Shown here piece by piece: positions 1 through 9,858 of a stretch of DNA of 64,000 bases. The position numbers were made by a program, and so were the translations under genes. Source of the stretch: Aurantimicrobium minutum (GTDB taxonomy: Bacteria > Actinomycetota > Actinomycetes > Actinomycetales > Microbacteriaceae). The notes beneath the pieces are model-generated. The model saw nothing but the letters and a program-made list of their open reading frames with translations. It searched no databases and had not been told where the DNA came from. The stretch spans positions 1 to 64,000 of the forward strand of contig NZ_JARXXV010000002.1 in assembly GCF_029893825.1 (NCBI RefSeq), in the 5' to 3' direction. Position 1 is the stretch's first letter; every line of letters begins with the position of its first letter.

Positions 1-438
1 GCTGGTGCGTACTCCATCAACGGTGAACACGACAGATGCGCTGCTGTTTTGGCTTGCAGGGTAGAGCAACCATCCAGAGGTGTTGATTTGGCCTGGAGTT
101 GCAGAAAGTGTTTCCCATGCCCCTCTTACAGGCGGTTCTGCTGGAACTGTAACGGATGTGCAGCCCCAATCAACTTCTCCTGAAGAGAGAAGTTGTGGGA
201 ATCCGCAGATGCGGTGTGTACCCGTTGTTGCCGGAAAACTCGCTGTGAAGCCGTGGCTTGCACCTGCGCCTGGGACAGAAATTTCACTAGCTTGACTAGG
301 GAATGATGCAGTAATCGCGCTTTGACGAACGCCATCGATAGAAAAGACTAAGTTTGCCGTTGAAGTCGGACTTGATCTGACAAGGAGCCACCCCGAGACA
401 TTAATTGAACCCGGGCTACCAGTTAGAGTTTCCCATGC
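1..438 (-). repeat. Tandem 318-bp (106-residue) repeat inside the secreted protein
   Basis: The 11-base string gtttcccatgc occurs at 110-120 and again at 428-438, exactly 318 bases apart and in frame. The translated units both begin GAWETL, continue with a ING/INTSGW-type stretch and a VFxxDGVRxS stretch. The first unit is complete; the second runs off the left edge. They look like beta-sandwich modules of a cell-surface protein. Confidence 0.65.
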
Positions 439-1323
439 CCCAGCAATAAGTGCCCTGGGGTTTTGTGTGGAACCAAACCAATCAACAAAGAGTTGATAAA
501 AATTTCTATTTCCATATGCAGAACATGCATCACCTAGACCATAGCCTGCTGCCAAAGCAGCGTCGTTTGGTGTGTATGGGGTGTAGTAGTAGAGAGCAGC
601 AGTTGCTCTATTTTCGATATAAACAGCCTTAGTGCCACACTCAGGCATGTTTGCTTGGTACAAAATGTTTGAAGTTTGGCCAACCGGATACCAAGTAAAT
701 GGCGAAGTACCGTATCTCTGGAATTGTCTTGCTGCAGACCAAACTTGGTAGAAAAATCCAGCATAATCTTGAACACATGGTTGGCCATTGTCGTAACATG
801 CAAAGCCGGTAGCTTGACTGATTTGACGGACTGTTGGCCAAGAATCCGAAATGAGCGATTGCTCTTTTTCGAGGAGTACTAAGAGAACCTTTTGGTTGAT
901 ATTACAAGCAGCACCAACTTTGGCAATGATGCTTGCTGCAGATTCAGAGGGGCTACCTGAATACGCGGCACATATGCCTGGCTGTGTCGCCATGCTAGGG
1001 GTAGTTTGGCGATAATCCTTGAGACACACGTCTGAAATGGTGGTAGACCCGTAAGGGGCTCCAGCCGCATGGGAAGCTTGCCCATTATTGATAGTGCATG
1101 TGGGTACTTTGCTGTTGAGGAAAGCTTGAACATCGGACGCTGACATGGCACTGCCGTCATAAAAAATGGCGTCGCTAATGATGTTTCCTGCATTAAATTG
1201 ACTCAGATCAGCGGCTTCAGCGCGGGGAGTGTTGAAGAAGGTGAGGTCAGAGAAAAGCATGATGAATGTCGCAAGTAAAGCGATTACGGCCCTCATGGGC
1301 GCGACAATTTCGTGTTTCACCAT
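1..1323 (-). CDS. Secreted lysozyme-like domain protein with C-terminal repeats (truncated by window edge)
   Basis: The minus strand is open from an ATG at 1323 through base 1, giving 441 codons with no stop, so the C-terminus lies outside the window. Residues 1-37 form a signal peptide: basic start, hydrophobic core (AVIALLATFIMLF), AEA cleavage site. Residues about 38-290 form a Cys-containing domain with LLEKEQ at about 150-155 and aromatic-rich segments such as YAGFFYQVW. From memory, this domain recurs in Microbacteriaceae exported proteins. Its EKEQ helix recalls lysozyme or transglycosylase folds, but that is inference. From about residue 295 two copies of a 106-residue unit starting GAWETL follow; the second is cut by the edge. 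ATG at 1296 is an alternative start. It is divergent from rmlC, so an envelope role is likely, but the activity is not established. Confidence 0.75.
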   Translation of the reverse strand, partial: MVKHEIVAPMRAVIALLATFIMLFSDLTFFNTPRAEAADLSQFNAGNIISDAIFYDGSAMSASDVQAFLNSKVPTCTINNGQASHAAGAPYGSTTISDVCLKDYRQTTPSMATQPGICAAYSGSPSESAASIIAKVGAACNINQKVLLVLLEKEQSLISDSWPTVRQISQATGFACYDNGQPCVQDYAGFFYQVWSAARQFQRYGTSPFTWYPVGQTSNILYQANMPECGTKAVYIENRATAALYYYTPYTPNDAALAAGYGLGDACSAYGNRNFYQLFVDWFGSTQNPRALIAGAWETLTGSPGSINVSGWLLVRSSPTSTANLVFSIDGVRQSAITASFPSQASEISVPGAGASHGFTASFPATTGTHRICGFPQLLSSGEVDWGCTSVTVPAEPPVRGAWETLSATPGQINTSGWLLYPASQNSSASVVFTVDGVRTS

Positions 1324-1421
1324 GTGTTCAAGTTTAAAGAAGAAGTTGAAAGTTACCTGATAGTCACACGCATCGATGCCAACTTAATTATTTGCCAATC
1401 TTGAATTGGTAGAGTCTTGTT

Positions 1422-2036
1422 GTGGACGTGACCGGCTTAACAATCCCCCATTCTTATGTGGTGACCCCGAAAGTCCACTCTGATGATCGTGGTGATTTCT
1501 GGGAGTGGTACAAATTCGACCAACTTTCTGAACATGTCGGCCATCCGCTTTCATTACGCCAAGCAAACGCTTCTGTGTCCAAACGTGGTGTATTCAGAGG
1601 AATTCATTTCGCGGAATTGCATCCCGGACAAGCAAAATACGTTACCTGCCCTTTTGGGGAAGTTTTAGATATCGTCGTGGACATTCGGGTGGGTTCTCCC
1701 ACTTTTGGACAAGTTGAAACCGTGTTACTCAACGACAAAAACAGGAAAGCGGTTTATTTGGCTGAAGGTTTGGGACACGGTTTTATTGCCTTTAAAGACA
1801 ACTCGGTGGTTAATTACTTAGTAAGTGGTGTTTACAATCCAGAACGTGAGCACGGAGTCAATCCGTTTGACCCAGTTTTGGGATTAACCGATATCGAAGG
1901 TATTGAGATTTCTCTCTCTCCTAAAGATGCAGAGGCACCGTCGCTTCATGAAGCAATGAAGATAGGTTTACTGCCTACTTGGGAAGAGTCGCTTGCTCGA
2001 TACGAGCAGTTGTCAATTGAGAGGGGTTCCTTGTGA
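1422..2036 (+). CDS. rmlC: dTDP-4-dehydrorhamnose 3,5-epimerase family protein
   Basis: A 204-residue cupin of the RmlC family, which epimerises C3 and C5 of dTDP-4-keto-6-deoxyglucose on the way to dTDP-L-rhamnose. Visible family marks are FRGIHF with the catalytic-type His62, the H-P-G-Q-A-K loop, GHGF at about 118-121 and the NYLVSG segment carrying the expected Tyr. Length is slightly above the usual 180-190. The start is GTG at 1422; no strong ribosome binding site is visible and TTG at 1419 is possible. Its stop overlaps the rmlA start by four bases (GTGA), so the two are cotranscribed. The partners rmlB and rmlD are not in the window and may lie to the left. Confidence 0.9.
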   Translation: MDVTGLTIPHSYVVTPKVHSDDRGDFWEWYKFDQLSEHVGHPLSLRQANASVSKRGVFRGIHFAELHPGQAKYVTCPFGEVLDIVVDIRVGSPTFGQVETVLLNDKNRKAVYLAEGLGHGFIAFKDNSVVNYLVSGVYNPEREHGVNPFDPVLGLTDIEGIEISLSPKDAEAPSLHEAMKIGLLPTWEESLARYEQLSIERGSL

Positions 2037-2899
2037 AGGGAATAATCCTTGCTGGTGGCAGTGGAACCAGACTTTGGCCTATTACTAAAGGCATTTCTAA
2101 ACAACTGATGCCAATTTATGACAAGCCAATGATTTACTACCCTCTTTCTACTTTGATGATGGCAGGGATAAGAGAAGTCCTCATTATTACAACTCCGGAT
2201 TATCAGGATCAATTCAAGGCACTGTTAGGAGATGGTACTTCCTTGGGGATGACCCTTGAGTATGCGATTCAGGAATCACCGGATGGTTTAGCCCAAGCAT
2301 TTTTGATCGGAGAAGAATTCATAGGTAATGATTCGGTAGCACTCGTGCTGGGAGACAATATTTTCCATGGCGCTGGTTTGGGGAGTGCCTTGAAGAACAA
2401 TACTTCCCTGGAAGGTGCGAATATCTTTGCCTACCATGTAGCAGACCCTGCAGCATATGGTGTCGTTGAGTTCGATGAGAATTTCCAGGCAATTTCTATT
2501 GAAGAAAAACCAGCAGTTCCTAAAAGTAATTATGCAGTTCCAGGGCTCTATTTCTATGACAATGACATTGTGGGAATTGCCAAGGGAATTTCTCCAAGTG
2601 CACGTGGCGAACTCGAAATCAGTTCGGTAAATGAACAATATTTAAATCGAGGAAAGCTCAAAGTCACGGTACTCGACCGAGGAACTGCTTGGTTAGATAC
2701 AGGTACTTTTGAATCAATGATGCAGGCTTCAGAATACGTGCGTGTTATTGAAGACCGACAAGGATTCAAAATCGGTTGTATTGAAGAAATAGCCTGGCGC
2801 AATGGATGGATTACCGACTCTCAGCTACACGAACTTTCAGCACCGCTCTTGAAGAGTGGGTACGGTATATATCTCGCAACACTTATCAAGCATGGTTAG
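2033..2899 (+). CDS. rmlA: Glucose-1-phosphate thymidylyltransferase
   Basis: A 288-residue enzyme joining glucose-1-phosphate and dTTP to give dTDP-glucose, the entry to dTDP-rhamnose and dTDP-amino sugars. The nucleotide-binding signature [13 protein letters not shown] sits at residues 6-18, the GDNIF metal and nucleotide site near 107, and the EEKP and sugar-binding blocks in the middle. Length matches the short RmlA family (about 290). It starts with GTG overlapping the rmlC stop. Its product could feed rhamnose synthesis and also the Fdt-type and WecE-type amino sugars encoded elsewhere in the window. Confidence 0.95.
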   Translation: MKGIILAGGSGTRLWPITKGISKQLMPIYDKPMIYYPLSTLMMAGIREVLIITTPDYQDQFKALLGDGTSLGMTLEYAIQESPDGLAQAFLIGEEFIGNDSVALVLGDNIFHGAGLGSALKNNTSLEGANIFAYHVADPAAYGVVEFDENFQAISIEEKPAVPKSNYAVPGLYFYDNDIVGIAKGISPSARGELEISSVNEQYLNRGKLKVTVLDRGTAWLDTGTFESMMQASEYVRVIEDRQGFKIGCIEEIAWRNGWITDSQLHELSAPLLKSGYGIYLATLIKHG

Positions 2900-4232
2900 T
2901 CATAATGTTCTCGTCATAACCGGTGATTCCATTGCGCCGTCGATGGCGGGACCTGGTATTCGAGCAGTCCAACTGGGCACTGTCCTCGGCAAGAACAACA
3001 CTGTTCGTGTTGTAACTACAGGTGACTTCTCGCCAATTGAATCGGATGTGTTCGTCGAACAAACCTCAAGACGTCAGTTACGTGAACACGCTAACTGGGC
3101 TGACGTCATTTTGTTTCAGGGCTTCATCTTGGCTCAATATCCCTGGCTTAAATATTCCAATGCACTACTTATTGCGGATTTGTATGACCCACTTCATCTA
3201 GAGCAATTAGAAGATACACATGCTGAAGATATCGCTACTCGTACAGACGCAATCCGAGCAACTGTTGCATCAGTGACCGAGCAACTGAGATATGCCGATT
3301 TCATTATTTGTGCAAGTGAAAAGCAAAGAGACTTTTGGCTGGGCTATCTCAGTGCGTTAGGAAGAATTAACCCTGCAAATTATGTGCAGGATTCCAGCTT
3401 GCGCGAACTAATCGCAGTCGTACCGTTCGGAATTTCAGAAGAAAACCCAGTTCAAACTCAACATGGTATTCGTGGAGTAATTCCTGGTATCTCGGATACC
3501 GATTTTCTTCTGCTTTGGGGTGGAGGGATCTATAACTGGTTTGACCCACTTACGTTGATCCGGGCAGTCCACCAGGTTTCCATAACTCATCCGGAAGTAA
3601 AGCTATTCTTTATGGGGTTAGCGCACCCCAATCCGTTATTTACAGAGTATTCAATGTCGGATAAGGCGCTTTTGCTGGCTGAAGAACTTGAAATTCGTAA
3701 TAAGAATGTATTTTTCAATGAATCTTGGGTTCCTTTTGAAGAAAGAGCGGATTACCTGCTCGACGCCAACGTAGGAGTTAGCACCCATTTCGTTCACCTC
3801 GAAACCGCCTTCAGTTTCAGAACAAGGCTTCTTGACTATTTGTGGGCTGGATTGCCCATCATCGCAACGGAGGGCGATACCTTTGCCCCGATTATTGAAC
3901 ATCACAAATTGGGCATTGTTGTTGATGAAAGTGATGTTCAATCATGTATTGAAGCAATCATCACCTTGATCGAAAATAAGCATTTGCGTGAGCAATTTTC
4001 ACAAAACGTTTTGCGAGTTCGTGAAGGGTACAGATGGTCCAAAGCAGCTCAACCTTTGTTGGAATTTATTGAAAAAGGCAAACATTCCGCTGATTATCTA
4101 AGGCCTATTGAGAACTTGCCTTTGCACGTCAAAAGAGATTATTGGCTTGTTGGGAAGTTGCGCGGAGCAAAACTTGCCATGCGTGAAGGTGGTTACAAGC
4201 TTGTCTTCCGTAAACTTACCGGCAAGGCTTAA
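2892..4232 (+). CDS. Glycosyltransferase family 4-like protein (GT-B)
   Basis: A 446-residue protein with a GT-B arrangement. The N-terminal half begins [12 protein letters not shown]. The C-terminal half has [11 protein letters not shown], where the donor domain starts, and [18 protein letters not shown], the usual nucleotide-sugar-binding stretch of GT4 enzymes. The start is placed at ATG 2892, overlapping the end of rmlA by eight bases; an upstream in-frame GTG at 2856 lies deep inside rmlA and is unlikely. The acceptor and sugar cannot be read. Coupling to rmlCA suggests it adds a dTDP-derived deoxysugar. Confidence 0.85.
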   Translation: MVSHNVLVITGDSIAPSMAGPGIRAVQLGTVLGKNNTVRVVTTGDFSPIESDVFVEQTSRRQLREHANWADVILFQGFILAQYPWLKYSNALLIADLYDPLHLEQLEDTHAEDIATRTDAIRATVASVTEQLRYADFIICASEKQRDFWLGYLSALGRINPANYVQDSSLRELIAVVPFGISEENPVQTQHGIRGVIPGISDTDFLLLWGGGIYNWFDPLTLIRAVHQVSITHPEVKLFFMGLAHPNPLFTEYSMSDKALLLAEELEIRNKNVFFNESWVPFEERADYLLDANVGVSTHFVHLETAFSFRTRLLDYLWAGLPIIATEGDTFAPIIEHHKLGIVVDESDVQSCIEAIITLIENKHLREQFSQNVLRVREGYRWSKAAQPLLEFIEKGKHSADYLRPIENLPLHVKRDYWLVGKLRGAKLAMREGGYKLVFRKLTGKA

Positions 4233-4254
4233 CAGCCCACTTCTATTGGGATTG

Positions 4255-5757
4255 GTGTCACAAGTGTTTACTGCGAAAACCCGTTGGGCAGTTCTTGCAC
4301 TAGTTGGCCTTTTTGTTGCCCTAGGCGCGTGGTCATTGAGCTCTGCAGTGGGCGCTAGTCCAGACGACGACTTCCATCTTGCAAGTATTTGGTGTGGTGC
4401 CGGGGATAAACCAGGTCTTTGTGAAGCAACTGGTGAGGATGGTCACCGTCGTTTGCTTCCGGGGTTGGTCGAGGCGGGTTGTTATGTCTTTGAACCTGCT
4501 CAAAGTGCGGAATGTCAGCTGCGGAATCAAATCTTTTCGCAAACAGAGCTAATCGATTCAACTCGTGGATCTTTTACAGCGAATTATCCTCCGGTGTATT
4601 ACGCAATTACGAGCGTTTTTGCTACTTCAGATATTCCCAATTCTGTTATTGCCATCAGAATTTTTAATTCCCTCTTCTTCATGGGAAGTTTGATTGCTCT
4701 AATACTCATTGCACCACGACAGCTTCGAATTTCTTACTTTTGGATGTGGGCACTCACCATTGTGCCGCTGGGGATATTTTTGATTGCATCAACAAATCCC
4801 TCTTCGTGGGCAATTACTGGAGTTCCTACAGCTTGGATGGCACTTTATCTTTTTCTGACACAATCCGGAAAGAGATCCTTAGCAGCAGGTGTGCTTTTCC
4901 TTGTTCAAGTTTTTCTTGTTTCAGGTGCTCGTGGGGATGCGGCCATCTACACAATCATTGGCTCTGTACTTATTGGCTTCTTGACATGGCAGAGGACCAA
5001 GAGTTTTGCTCAAAAATTGATTTTGCCATTCACAGCGTCATTGATTTCCCTTTACTTTTACGCATCATCACTTCAGTCAACAGTTGCAAGCTCGGGGATG
5101 ACCAGTACTGATGGCGAAGCTCCACGAACAGCATTAGGAGTTCTCGCTATCAACCTTGTTCAACTTCCAGAGCTGTGGGTTGGGGCATTTGGTTTCTGGC
5201 CTCTTGGGTGGTTAGACACACAAATGCCAGCGTTAGTGTGGGTAACAATTTCGGGCATTTTTGCGGCTGTTATGTTCCTTCTTCTAAGAGGAGCCACAAA
5301 ACGGCGAGCAATAACTTTGTTAGGGCTTGCGGCTATTCTCTACGCGCTACCTCTTTATGTTTTGCAAAAGGGGCTCAATCACGTTGGTGAGCAGGTACAA
5401 CCTCGCTATCTTCTTCCACTCATCGTTGGTTTTGCGGCCATCGCATGTTTGAAGTTTGCGGAAACTAAACCGGTACTTTCTAGTCTCCAAAGTTGGGTTA
5501 TTTTGGCCGGAATAGCCATAGCTAATGCTCTCGCTCTTTATGTCAATACAAAGAGATATGTGAGTGGACTCAACAATGGCACTGGTGTGAGCCTCGATGC
5601 GAACGTCGAGTGGTGGTGGAATATTCCTCTTAGTCCGATGACGGTTTGGATTTTAGGGGCTTTGGGCTTTGCCGTGGCAATCAGCGCAGGCTTCAAATGG
5701 ATTCTGCTTCAACAAGACAAGCCAGAAACCTTAGTGACACAGAACTTTCTAGTCTGA
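4255..5757 (+). CDS. DUF2142 family polytopic membrane protein
   Basis: About 500 residues with a single N-terminal membrane segment, then a large extracytoplasmic loop beginning SPDDDFHL, then some ten further hydrophobic segments. The acidic DDDFH patch early in the protein is typical of DUF2142 proteins, which resemble GT-C glycosyltransferases using polyprenyl-phosphate sugars. That mechanism is inference. The start is uncertain: GTG 4255, TTG 4252 and TTG 4246 lie just after the stop of the preceding gene, and longer starts would overlap it. The 3' end overlaps the convergent DUF2304 gene by nine bases. Confidence 0.75.
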   Translation: MSQVFTAKTRWAVLALVGLFVALGAWSLSSAVGASPDDDFHLASIWCGAGDKPGLCEATGEDGHRRLLPGLVEAGCYVFEPAQSAECQLRNQIFSQTELIDSTRGSFTANYPPVYYAITSVFATSDIPNSVIAIRIFNSLFFMGSLIALILIAPRQLRISYFWMWALTIVPLGIFLIASTNPSSWAITGVPTAWMALYLFLTQSGKRSLAAGVLFLVQVFLVSGARGDAAIYTIIGSVLIGFLTWQRTKSFAQKLILPFTASLISLYFYASSLQSTVASSGMTSTDGEAPRTALGVLAINLVQLPELWVGAFGFWPLGWLDTQMPALVWVTISGIFAAVMFLLLRGATKRRAITLLGLAAILYALPLYVLQKGLNHVGEQVQPRYLLPLIVGFAAIACLKFAETKPVLSSLQSWVILAGIAIANALALYVNTKRYVSGLNNGTGVSLDANVEWWWNIPLSPMTVWILGALGFAVAISAGFKWILLQQDKPETLVTQNFLV

Positions 5758-6129
5758 ATTATTCGACTGCGATATAGAAGTTTGTTTTTCTAAATCCTTA
5801 ACCTTGAGCTCTAAGACAATCAGACGCTCTACAAGTGATCTGTTATGTGACTCAAGCTGAGTGAGTTCTGAACTGTGTTGAAGAGCCACCAAAAACAAAA
5901 TAAACAGGCTCAAGAAAAAGACCAGATTGACGGGAACTTCAAATCCCAGCAGTTCTGAAGCAAAACGTAAAGTGCTGGGAAATACGCTGATGATGATGGC
6001 GAAGAGTCCAGCAACTATCCACCAGCCAGCATGACGTTCCCGTAACCGCCGGCGCCTGAGCATTTCTATAACGATGGCGAAGGTTGCTACGGAAGCAACG
6101 ATACCCAATGTGTATTGGACAGGATTCAT
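5749..6129 (-). CDS. DUF2304 family small membrane protein
   Basis: A 126-residue protein with three hydrophobic segments (around residues 5-20, 38-52 and 68-84) and a charged C-terminal helix rich in Glu, Leu and Lys, probably a short coiled coil. This is the DUF2304 layout. In actinobacteria these genes commonly sit next to a DPM-like GT2, as here: the start codon overlaps the upstream GT2 stop by four bases. The likely role is membrane partner or anchor of that transferase, which itself lacks membrane segments. This is inference from pairing. Confidence 0.75.
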   Translation of the reverse strand: MNPVQYTLGIVASVATFAIVIEMLRRRRLRERHAGWWIVAGLFAIIISVFPSTLRFASELLGFEVPVNLVFFLSLFILFLVALQHSSELTQLESHNRSLVERLIVLELKVKDLEKQTSISQSNNSD

Positions 6130-6860
6130 AATTGGGACTGACCTATCTCTTTCACGGGTGGGCGCAGGAAGGCAAACAACATAGCAACCCCTACCCTGGC
6201 GAGGAATATAGTTGCTTTGATTGGACTGTGAGATGGGGTTCCACCAGCGCGTGCTCGCATTGAAACGGGAACCTGTTTGATGACAAAGCCAGCTCGTGCT
6301 GCAATTACGAGGGATTCAACAGTGTCTCCCAGGTATTCGGCTGGATAATGCTGTGCAAAAAGCTTGACAGCTCTGGGGCCTGAGGCTCTAAAACCTGAGG
6401 TTGTATCAGTGAGCTGAGCATGTGCAGATCTACTTAGTAGTTTTGCAAGCACAATCATTGCCCACTTGCGAGGACCTTTCGCTTCATAATCTCCAGAACC
6501 TGCAAATCGAGCGCCGAGAACCAGATCAGCATCAGATAATTCAGCAACTAAACGAGCAACATCTCGTGGATTGTGCTGGCCGTCGGCATCTACCTGAACC
6601 ACATTCTCAAAACCGTTTGCCAGTGCGTAATTAAACCCAACGCGCATAGCACCCCCTACGCCGAGGTTATAGGGGAGTGTTGCGACTATCGCCCCAGCTT
6701 GGCTGGAAATTTGTGTGGTTCTATCCCGTGACCCGTCGTCTACGACGAGACAAGTAATACCAGGGTTAGTTGAATAAACCTCTGTGAGCACCTGATCAAT
6801 GACTGCTTCTTCGTTATATGCCGGCATCACAATCAACGTCTTGCTGAGATCCACGGTCAT
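6126..6860 (-). CDS. Family 2 glycosyltransferase, dolichyl/polyprenyl-phosphate sugar synthase type
   Basis: A 244-residue GT-A enzyme. MPAYNEE is near residue 12, the CLVVDDGSRD nucleotide-binding motif near 36-45, QVDADGQHNP (DxD metal site) near 90, and the TDTTSGFRA block typical of DPM1-like enzymes near 151. Such enzymes move a sugar from a nucleotide donor to a lipid phosphate at the inner membrane face. It has no membrane segments and is coupled to a DUF2304 gene. A DUF2142 protein nearby could use the lipid-linked product. The ATG start lacks a clear ribosome binding site. Confidence 0.85.
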   Translation of the reverse strand: MTVDLSKTLIVMPAYNEEAVIDQVLTEVYSTNPGITCLVVDDGSRDRTTQISSQAGAIVATLPYNLGVGGAMRVGFNYALANGFENVVQVDADGQHNPRDVARLVAELSDADLVLGARFAGSGDYEAKGPRKWAMIVLAKLLSRSAHAQLTDTTSGFRASGPRAVKLFAQHYPAEYLGDTVESLVIAARAGFVIKQVPVSMRARAGGTPSHSPIKATIFLARVGVAMLFAFLRPPVKEIGQSQL

Positions 6861-6887
6861 GGTACGAATTCTATTAGGTGAAGAGTT

Positions 6888-7859
6888 TTATTTTGCTCGG
6901 AGTTCAGAATTGTGTGCTTGGAACCATTGGTAGGTTCTTCTAATTCCCTCTTCAAGTTCAATTTCAGGGGCCCAACCGAGAGCCTTAATCCGCGAGATAT
7001 CCAGTAATTTTCGGGGAGTTCCATCTGGTTTGGAAAGATCTTGCTCTATTTTTCCGGTGTACCCAACAGTGGCGGCAACAATCTCTCCGAGCTCACGAAT
7101 CGAAATGTCATCACCTACTCCCACGTTGATGGTTTCTGGTGAGTCATAGTTTTCGAGAAGAAAAACGCATGCTCGGGCTAAGTCCTCAACATAAAGGAAT
7201 TCGCGCCTTGGAGTGCCGGTTCCCCACATCACTACTTCAGAATCACCCGCAAGTTTGGCTTCGTGGAAACGTCTAATGAGTGCAGGGAGAACGTGAGAAT
7301 TATCCGGGTGGAAGTTATCGCCAGGTCCATACAAGTTGGTAGGCATTGCGCTAATCCAATGTCTTCCATATTGTCTGCGTGACGCCTGAACCTGCATGAT
7401 TCCGGCAATTTTGGCGATTGCGTAAGCATCATTGGTCGGTTCAAGTGCGCCGGTAAGTAAAGAATCTTCTTTAATGGGCTGTTCAGCGAACTTGGGATAG
7501 ATACAAGAAGATCCGAGGAACAATAGTCGATCAACATCTACTGAATTGGCAGCATCCATGATGTTGACCTGAATTTGAAGATTGTCGCTAAGGAATTCTG
7601 CGGGGTAGGAGTTATTAGCGAGAATCCCTCCAACTCGAGCTGCAGCATCAATAACGACGTCAGGTTTAACGTCTTGAAAAAATCCAAAAACCGCTTCCCG
7701 GTTTCGCAGGTCTAACTCCTGAGAAGTTGCACCAATGAGGTTGGTAAATCCTCTGTTTGATAGTTCACGCCATATCGCGCCACCAACCATTCCACGGTGG
7801 CCAGCGATATATACGGTGCTCTTATGGTCAAGCGGGTACAGGGCAGAACTTTGCGACAT
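6888..7859 (-). CDS. fcl: GDP-L-fucose synthase
   Basis: A 323-residue short-chain dehydrogenase/reductase. The NADP-binding GHRGMVG is at 20-26, GSSCIYP carries the catalytic Ser, YAIAK provides Tyr and Lys, and the [10 protein letters not shown] and [11 protein letters not shown] blocks are specific to GDP-fucose synthases. It converts GDP-4-keto-6-deoxymannose to GDP-L-fucose by epimerisation and reduction. The partner dehydratase gmd lies 1 kb away on the opposite strand, separated by one glycosyltransferase. The ATG start has GAGAT upstream. Confidence 0.93.
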   Translation of the reverse strand: MSQSSALYPLDHKSTVYIAGHRGMVGGAIWRELSNRGFTNLIGATSQELDLRNREAVFGFFQDVKPDVVIDAAARVGGILANNSYPAEFLSDNLQIQVNIMDAANSVDVDRLLFLGSSCIYPKFAEQPIKEDSLLTGALEPTNDAYAIAKIAGIMQVQASRRQYGRHWISAMPTNLYGPGDNFHPDNSHVLPALIRRFHEAKLAGDSEVVMWGTGTPRREFLYVEDLARACVFLLENYDSPETINVGVGDDISIRELGEIVAATVGYTGKIEQDLSKPDGTPRKLLDISRIKALGWAPEIELEEGIRRTYQWFQAHNSELRAK

Positions 7860-7945
7860 GGATAAATCTCACTTGTATTTTCGGCAATAACTGACTTCTA
7901 GCTAGATAGAGTCTAAGACGATGACTTGTGAGGAGTTGTGTTTTC

Positions 7946-8722
7946 TTGGCCAATGAAACGAAGCGAATTTTGGTTGTATTGCCGACACTGGGCGACCGGT
8001 TAGAAACTCTCCAAGAAACGTTGGAGACAATCGAGACACAACGACAGACCGCTTCACTCAGGCTGATTGTTGTGGCTCCGTCCACGGCAACTCAAGCAAG
8101 AGAATTAGCTCAGCAATTCGGTGCAGAGGTAGTAGATGATCCCAAAACGGGGATATCTGAAGCCATAAATTGCGGAATCCGGGCAAGGAATGATGAAGAG
8201 TTCTATGCATGGATGGGCGATGACGATCTTTTCCGACCAGAAGGTTTAGAAAGACTTCAGGGATTATTGGACAAGAATCCCCAAGCCGTAGTTGCCTATG
8301 GTGGTTGTGATTACATCGACCCCACAGGCAAGGTGTTGGCACAAAGCGCTGCAGGCAAGTTTGCCCAAATTCTTTTACCCTGGGGACCTGATCTCATTCC
8401 GCACCCTGGCTCCATGATCAGGCTCGATGCGCTTGAACAGATTGGCATGTTTGATCCTGCCTTAAAGTACGCGATGGATCTTGACGCATTCCTCAAACTC
8501 AAGAAATTGGGCAAGTTTGTCTATACCCGAGAAATAGTTTCTGCGTTTAGGTGGCATCCAGATTCTCTAACTGTGGCAAATCGTCGAAACTCCAGCTTGG
8601 AATCAGAAGCAGTTAAAGCAAAGCATCTACCCCGGGTTTTGCGGCCCGTCAGATTTATCTGGCAGTACCCAATCAGATGGGCTTCTGCCTTTGCTGCAAA
8701 CATCGTCAGTTCCCGTGCATAG
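7946..8722 (+). CDS. Family 2 glycosyltransferase
   Basis: About 258 residues with the GT-A layout. It opens ILVVLPTLGDR; the ISEAINCGIR segment is followed by WMGDDDLF, which holds the acidic metal-binding residues, then PHPGSMIR and a MDLDAFLKL block. This is close to the family of short GT2 enzymes acting on O-chain or capsule repeats. TTG 7946 (giving MANETKRIL) is preferred because GAGGAG lies at 7930-7935, ten bases upstream; a GTG at 7928 is part of that site and would add six residues. It sits between fcl and gmd, so it may use GDP-fucose, which is inference from position only. Confidence 0.8.
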   Translation: MANETKRILVVLPTLGDRLETLQETLETIETQRQTASLRLIVVAPSTATQARELAQQFGAEVVDDPKTGISEAINCGIRARNDEEFYAWMGDDDLFRPEGLERLQGLLDKNPQAVVAYGGCDYIDPTGKVLAQSAAGKFAQILLPWGPDLIPHPGSMIRLDALEQIGMFDPALKYAMDLDAFLKLKKLGKFVYTREIVSAFRWHPDSLTVANRRNSSLESEAVKAKHLPRVLRPVRFIWQYPIRWASAFAANIVSSRA

Positions 8723-8814
8723 GCACTAGTTGCGATAGCCTAGACAGGTTGATTGTGGGCTAGGACTAATTGCATTTATCTAGTTCTCCACACTGTTACT
8801 GAGGAACTATTCAG

Positions 8815-9846
8815 ATGGCTGAAACCACCGCAAAACGAGCGCTCATCACTGGTATTACTGGTCAAGATGGAAGCTATCTTGCTGAACTTCTCCTCTCAAA
8901 GGGCTATGAAGTTCACGGTGTTATTCGCCGAGCATCTACCTTCAATACTTCTCGTATTGACCACCTCTACAACGACCCACACATCGCTGGCACCAAACTG
9001 TTTCTGCACTATGGGGATCTCAGTGATGGCACGCGCTTGGTCACGCTCCTTGATTCTGTGAAGCCACACGAGGTTTATAACCTTGCTGCCCAGTCACACG
9101 TCCGGGTTAGTTTTGACGAGCCAGAGTTCACAGGTAACACAACTGGACTCGGTTCCATTCGTCTACTCGAAGCTATTCGCATGATTGGCTTGGACTGTCG
9201 TTATTACCAAGCATCAAGCTCAGAAATGTTTGGGGCGACTCCACCTCCACAGAATGAGGAAACTGTTTTCTACCCTCGTTCGCCATATGGTGCAGCAAAG
9301 CTTTATTCCTACTGGGTCACTCGTAACTACCGTGAGGGTTATGGAATGTTCGCTGTTAACGGCATTCTGTTTAACCACGAATCCCCACGACGTGGAGAGA
9401 CCTTCGTAACTCGTAAAATTACACGTGCAGTGGCACGTATCAAGGCAGGCGAACAGGATGCTCTCTACATGGGCAACCTTGACGCAGTTCGTGACTGGGG
9501 ATATGCCCCCGAATACGTAGAAGCAATGTGGCGCATGCTCCAAGTAGATGAACCAGATGACTACGTAGTTGCAACTGGAACTGACTACACAGTCAAAGAC
9601 TTCCTGCAGTTCTCGTTCGAACATGTCGGATTGGACTGGGAAAAGTACGTCAAGTTTGACGAACGTTATCTGCGTCCGACAGAAGTCGATGCCCTGGTTG
9701 GAGACTCAACTCGTGCACAAACCAAGCTTGGCTGGGTTCCTAAGGTAATGACACCAGAGTTGGCGCGAATCATGGTTGACGCCGATATTCAAGCATTAGC
9801 TGCCGCAGGAAAACCGTGGATCGACACTGTTGTTACCTCGGACTAA
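8815..9846 (+). CDS. gmd: GDP-mannose 4,6-dehydratase
   Basis: A 343-residue short-chain dehydrogenase. [12 protein letters not shown], the family-specific NADP-binding motif, is at about 13-24. RRASTFNT is at about 38, SSSEMFG carries the catalytic Ser region, SPYGAAK supplies Tyr and Lys, and [16 protein letters not shown] is a Gmd hallmark. It dehydrates GDP-mannose to GDP-4-keto-6-deoxymannose, the substrate of the nearby Fcl. ATG 8815 follows GAGGAA with eight bases of spacing. The ABC exporter starts 12 bases downstream and is probably cotranscribed. Confidence 0.95.
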   Translation: MAETTAKRALITGITGQDGSYLAELLLSKGYEVHGVIRRASTFNTSRIDHLYNDPHIAGTKLFLHYGDLSDGTRLVTLLDSVKPHEVYNLAAQSHVRVSFDEPEFTGNTTGLGSIRLLEAIRMIGLDCRYYQASSSEMFGATPPPQNEETVFYPRSPYGAAKLYSYWVTRNYREGYGMFAVNGILFNHESPRRGETFVTRKITRAVARIKAGEQDALYMGNLDAVRDWGYAPEYVEAMWRMLQVDEPDDYVVATGTDYTVKDFLQFSFEHVGLDWEKYVKFDERYLRPTEVDALVGDSTRAQTKLGWVPKVMTPELARIMVDADIQALAAAGKPWIDTVVTSD

Positions 9847-9858
9847 GGGAAACACTCG

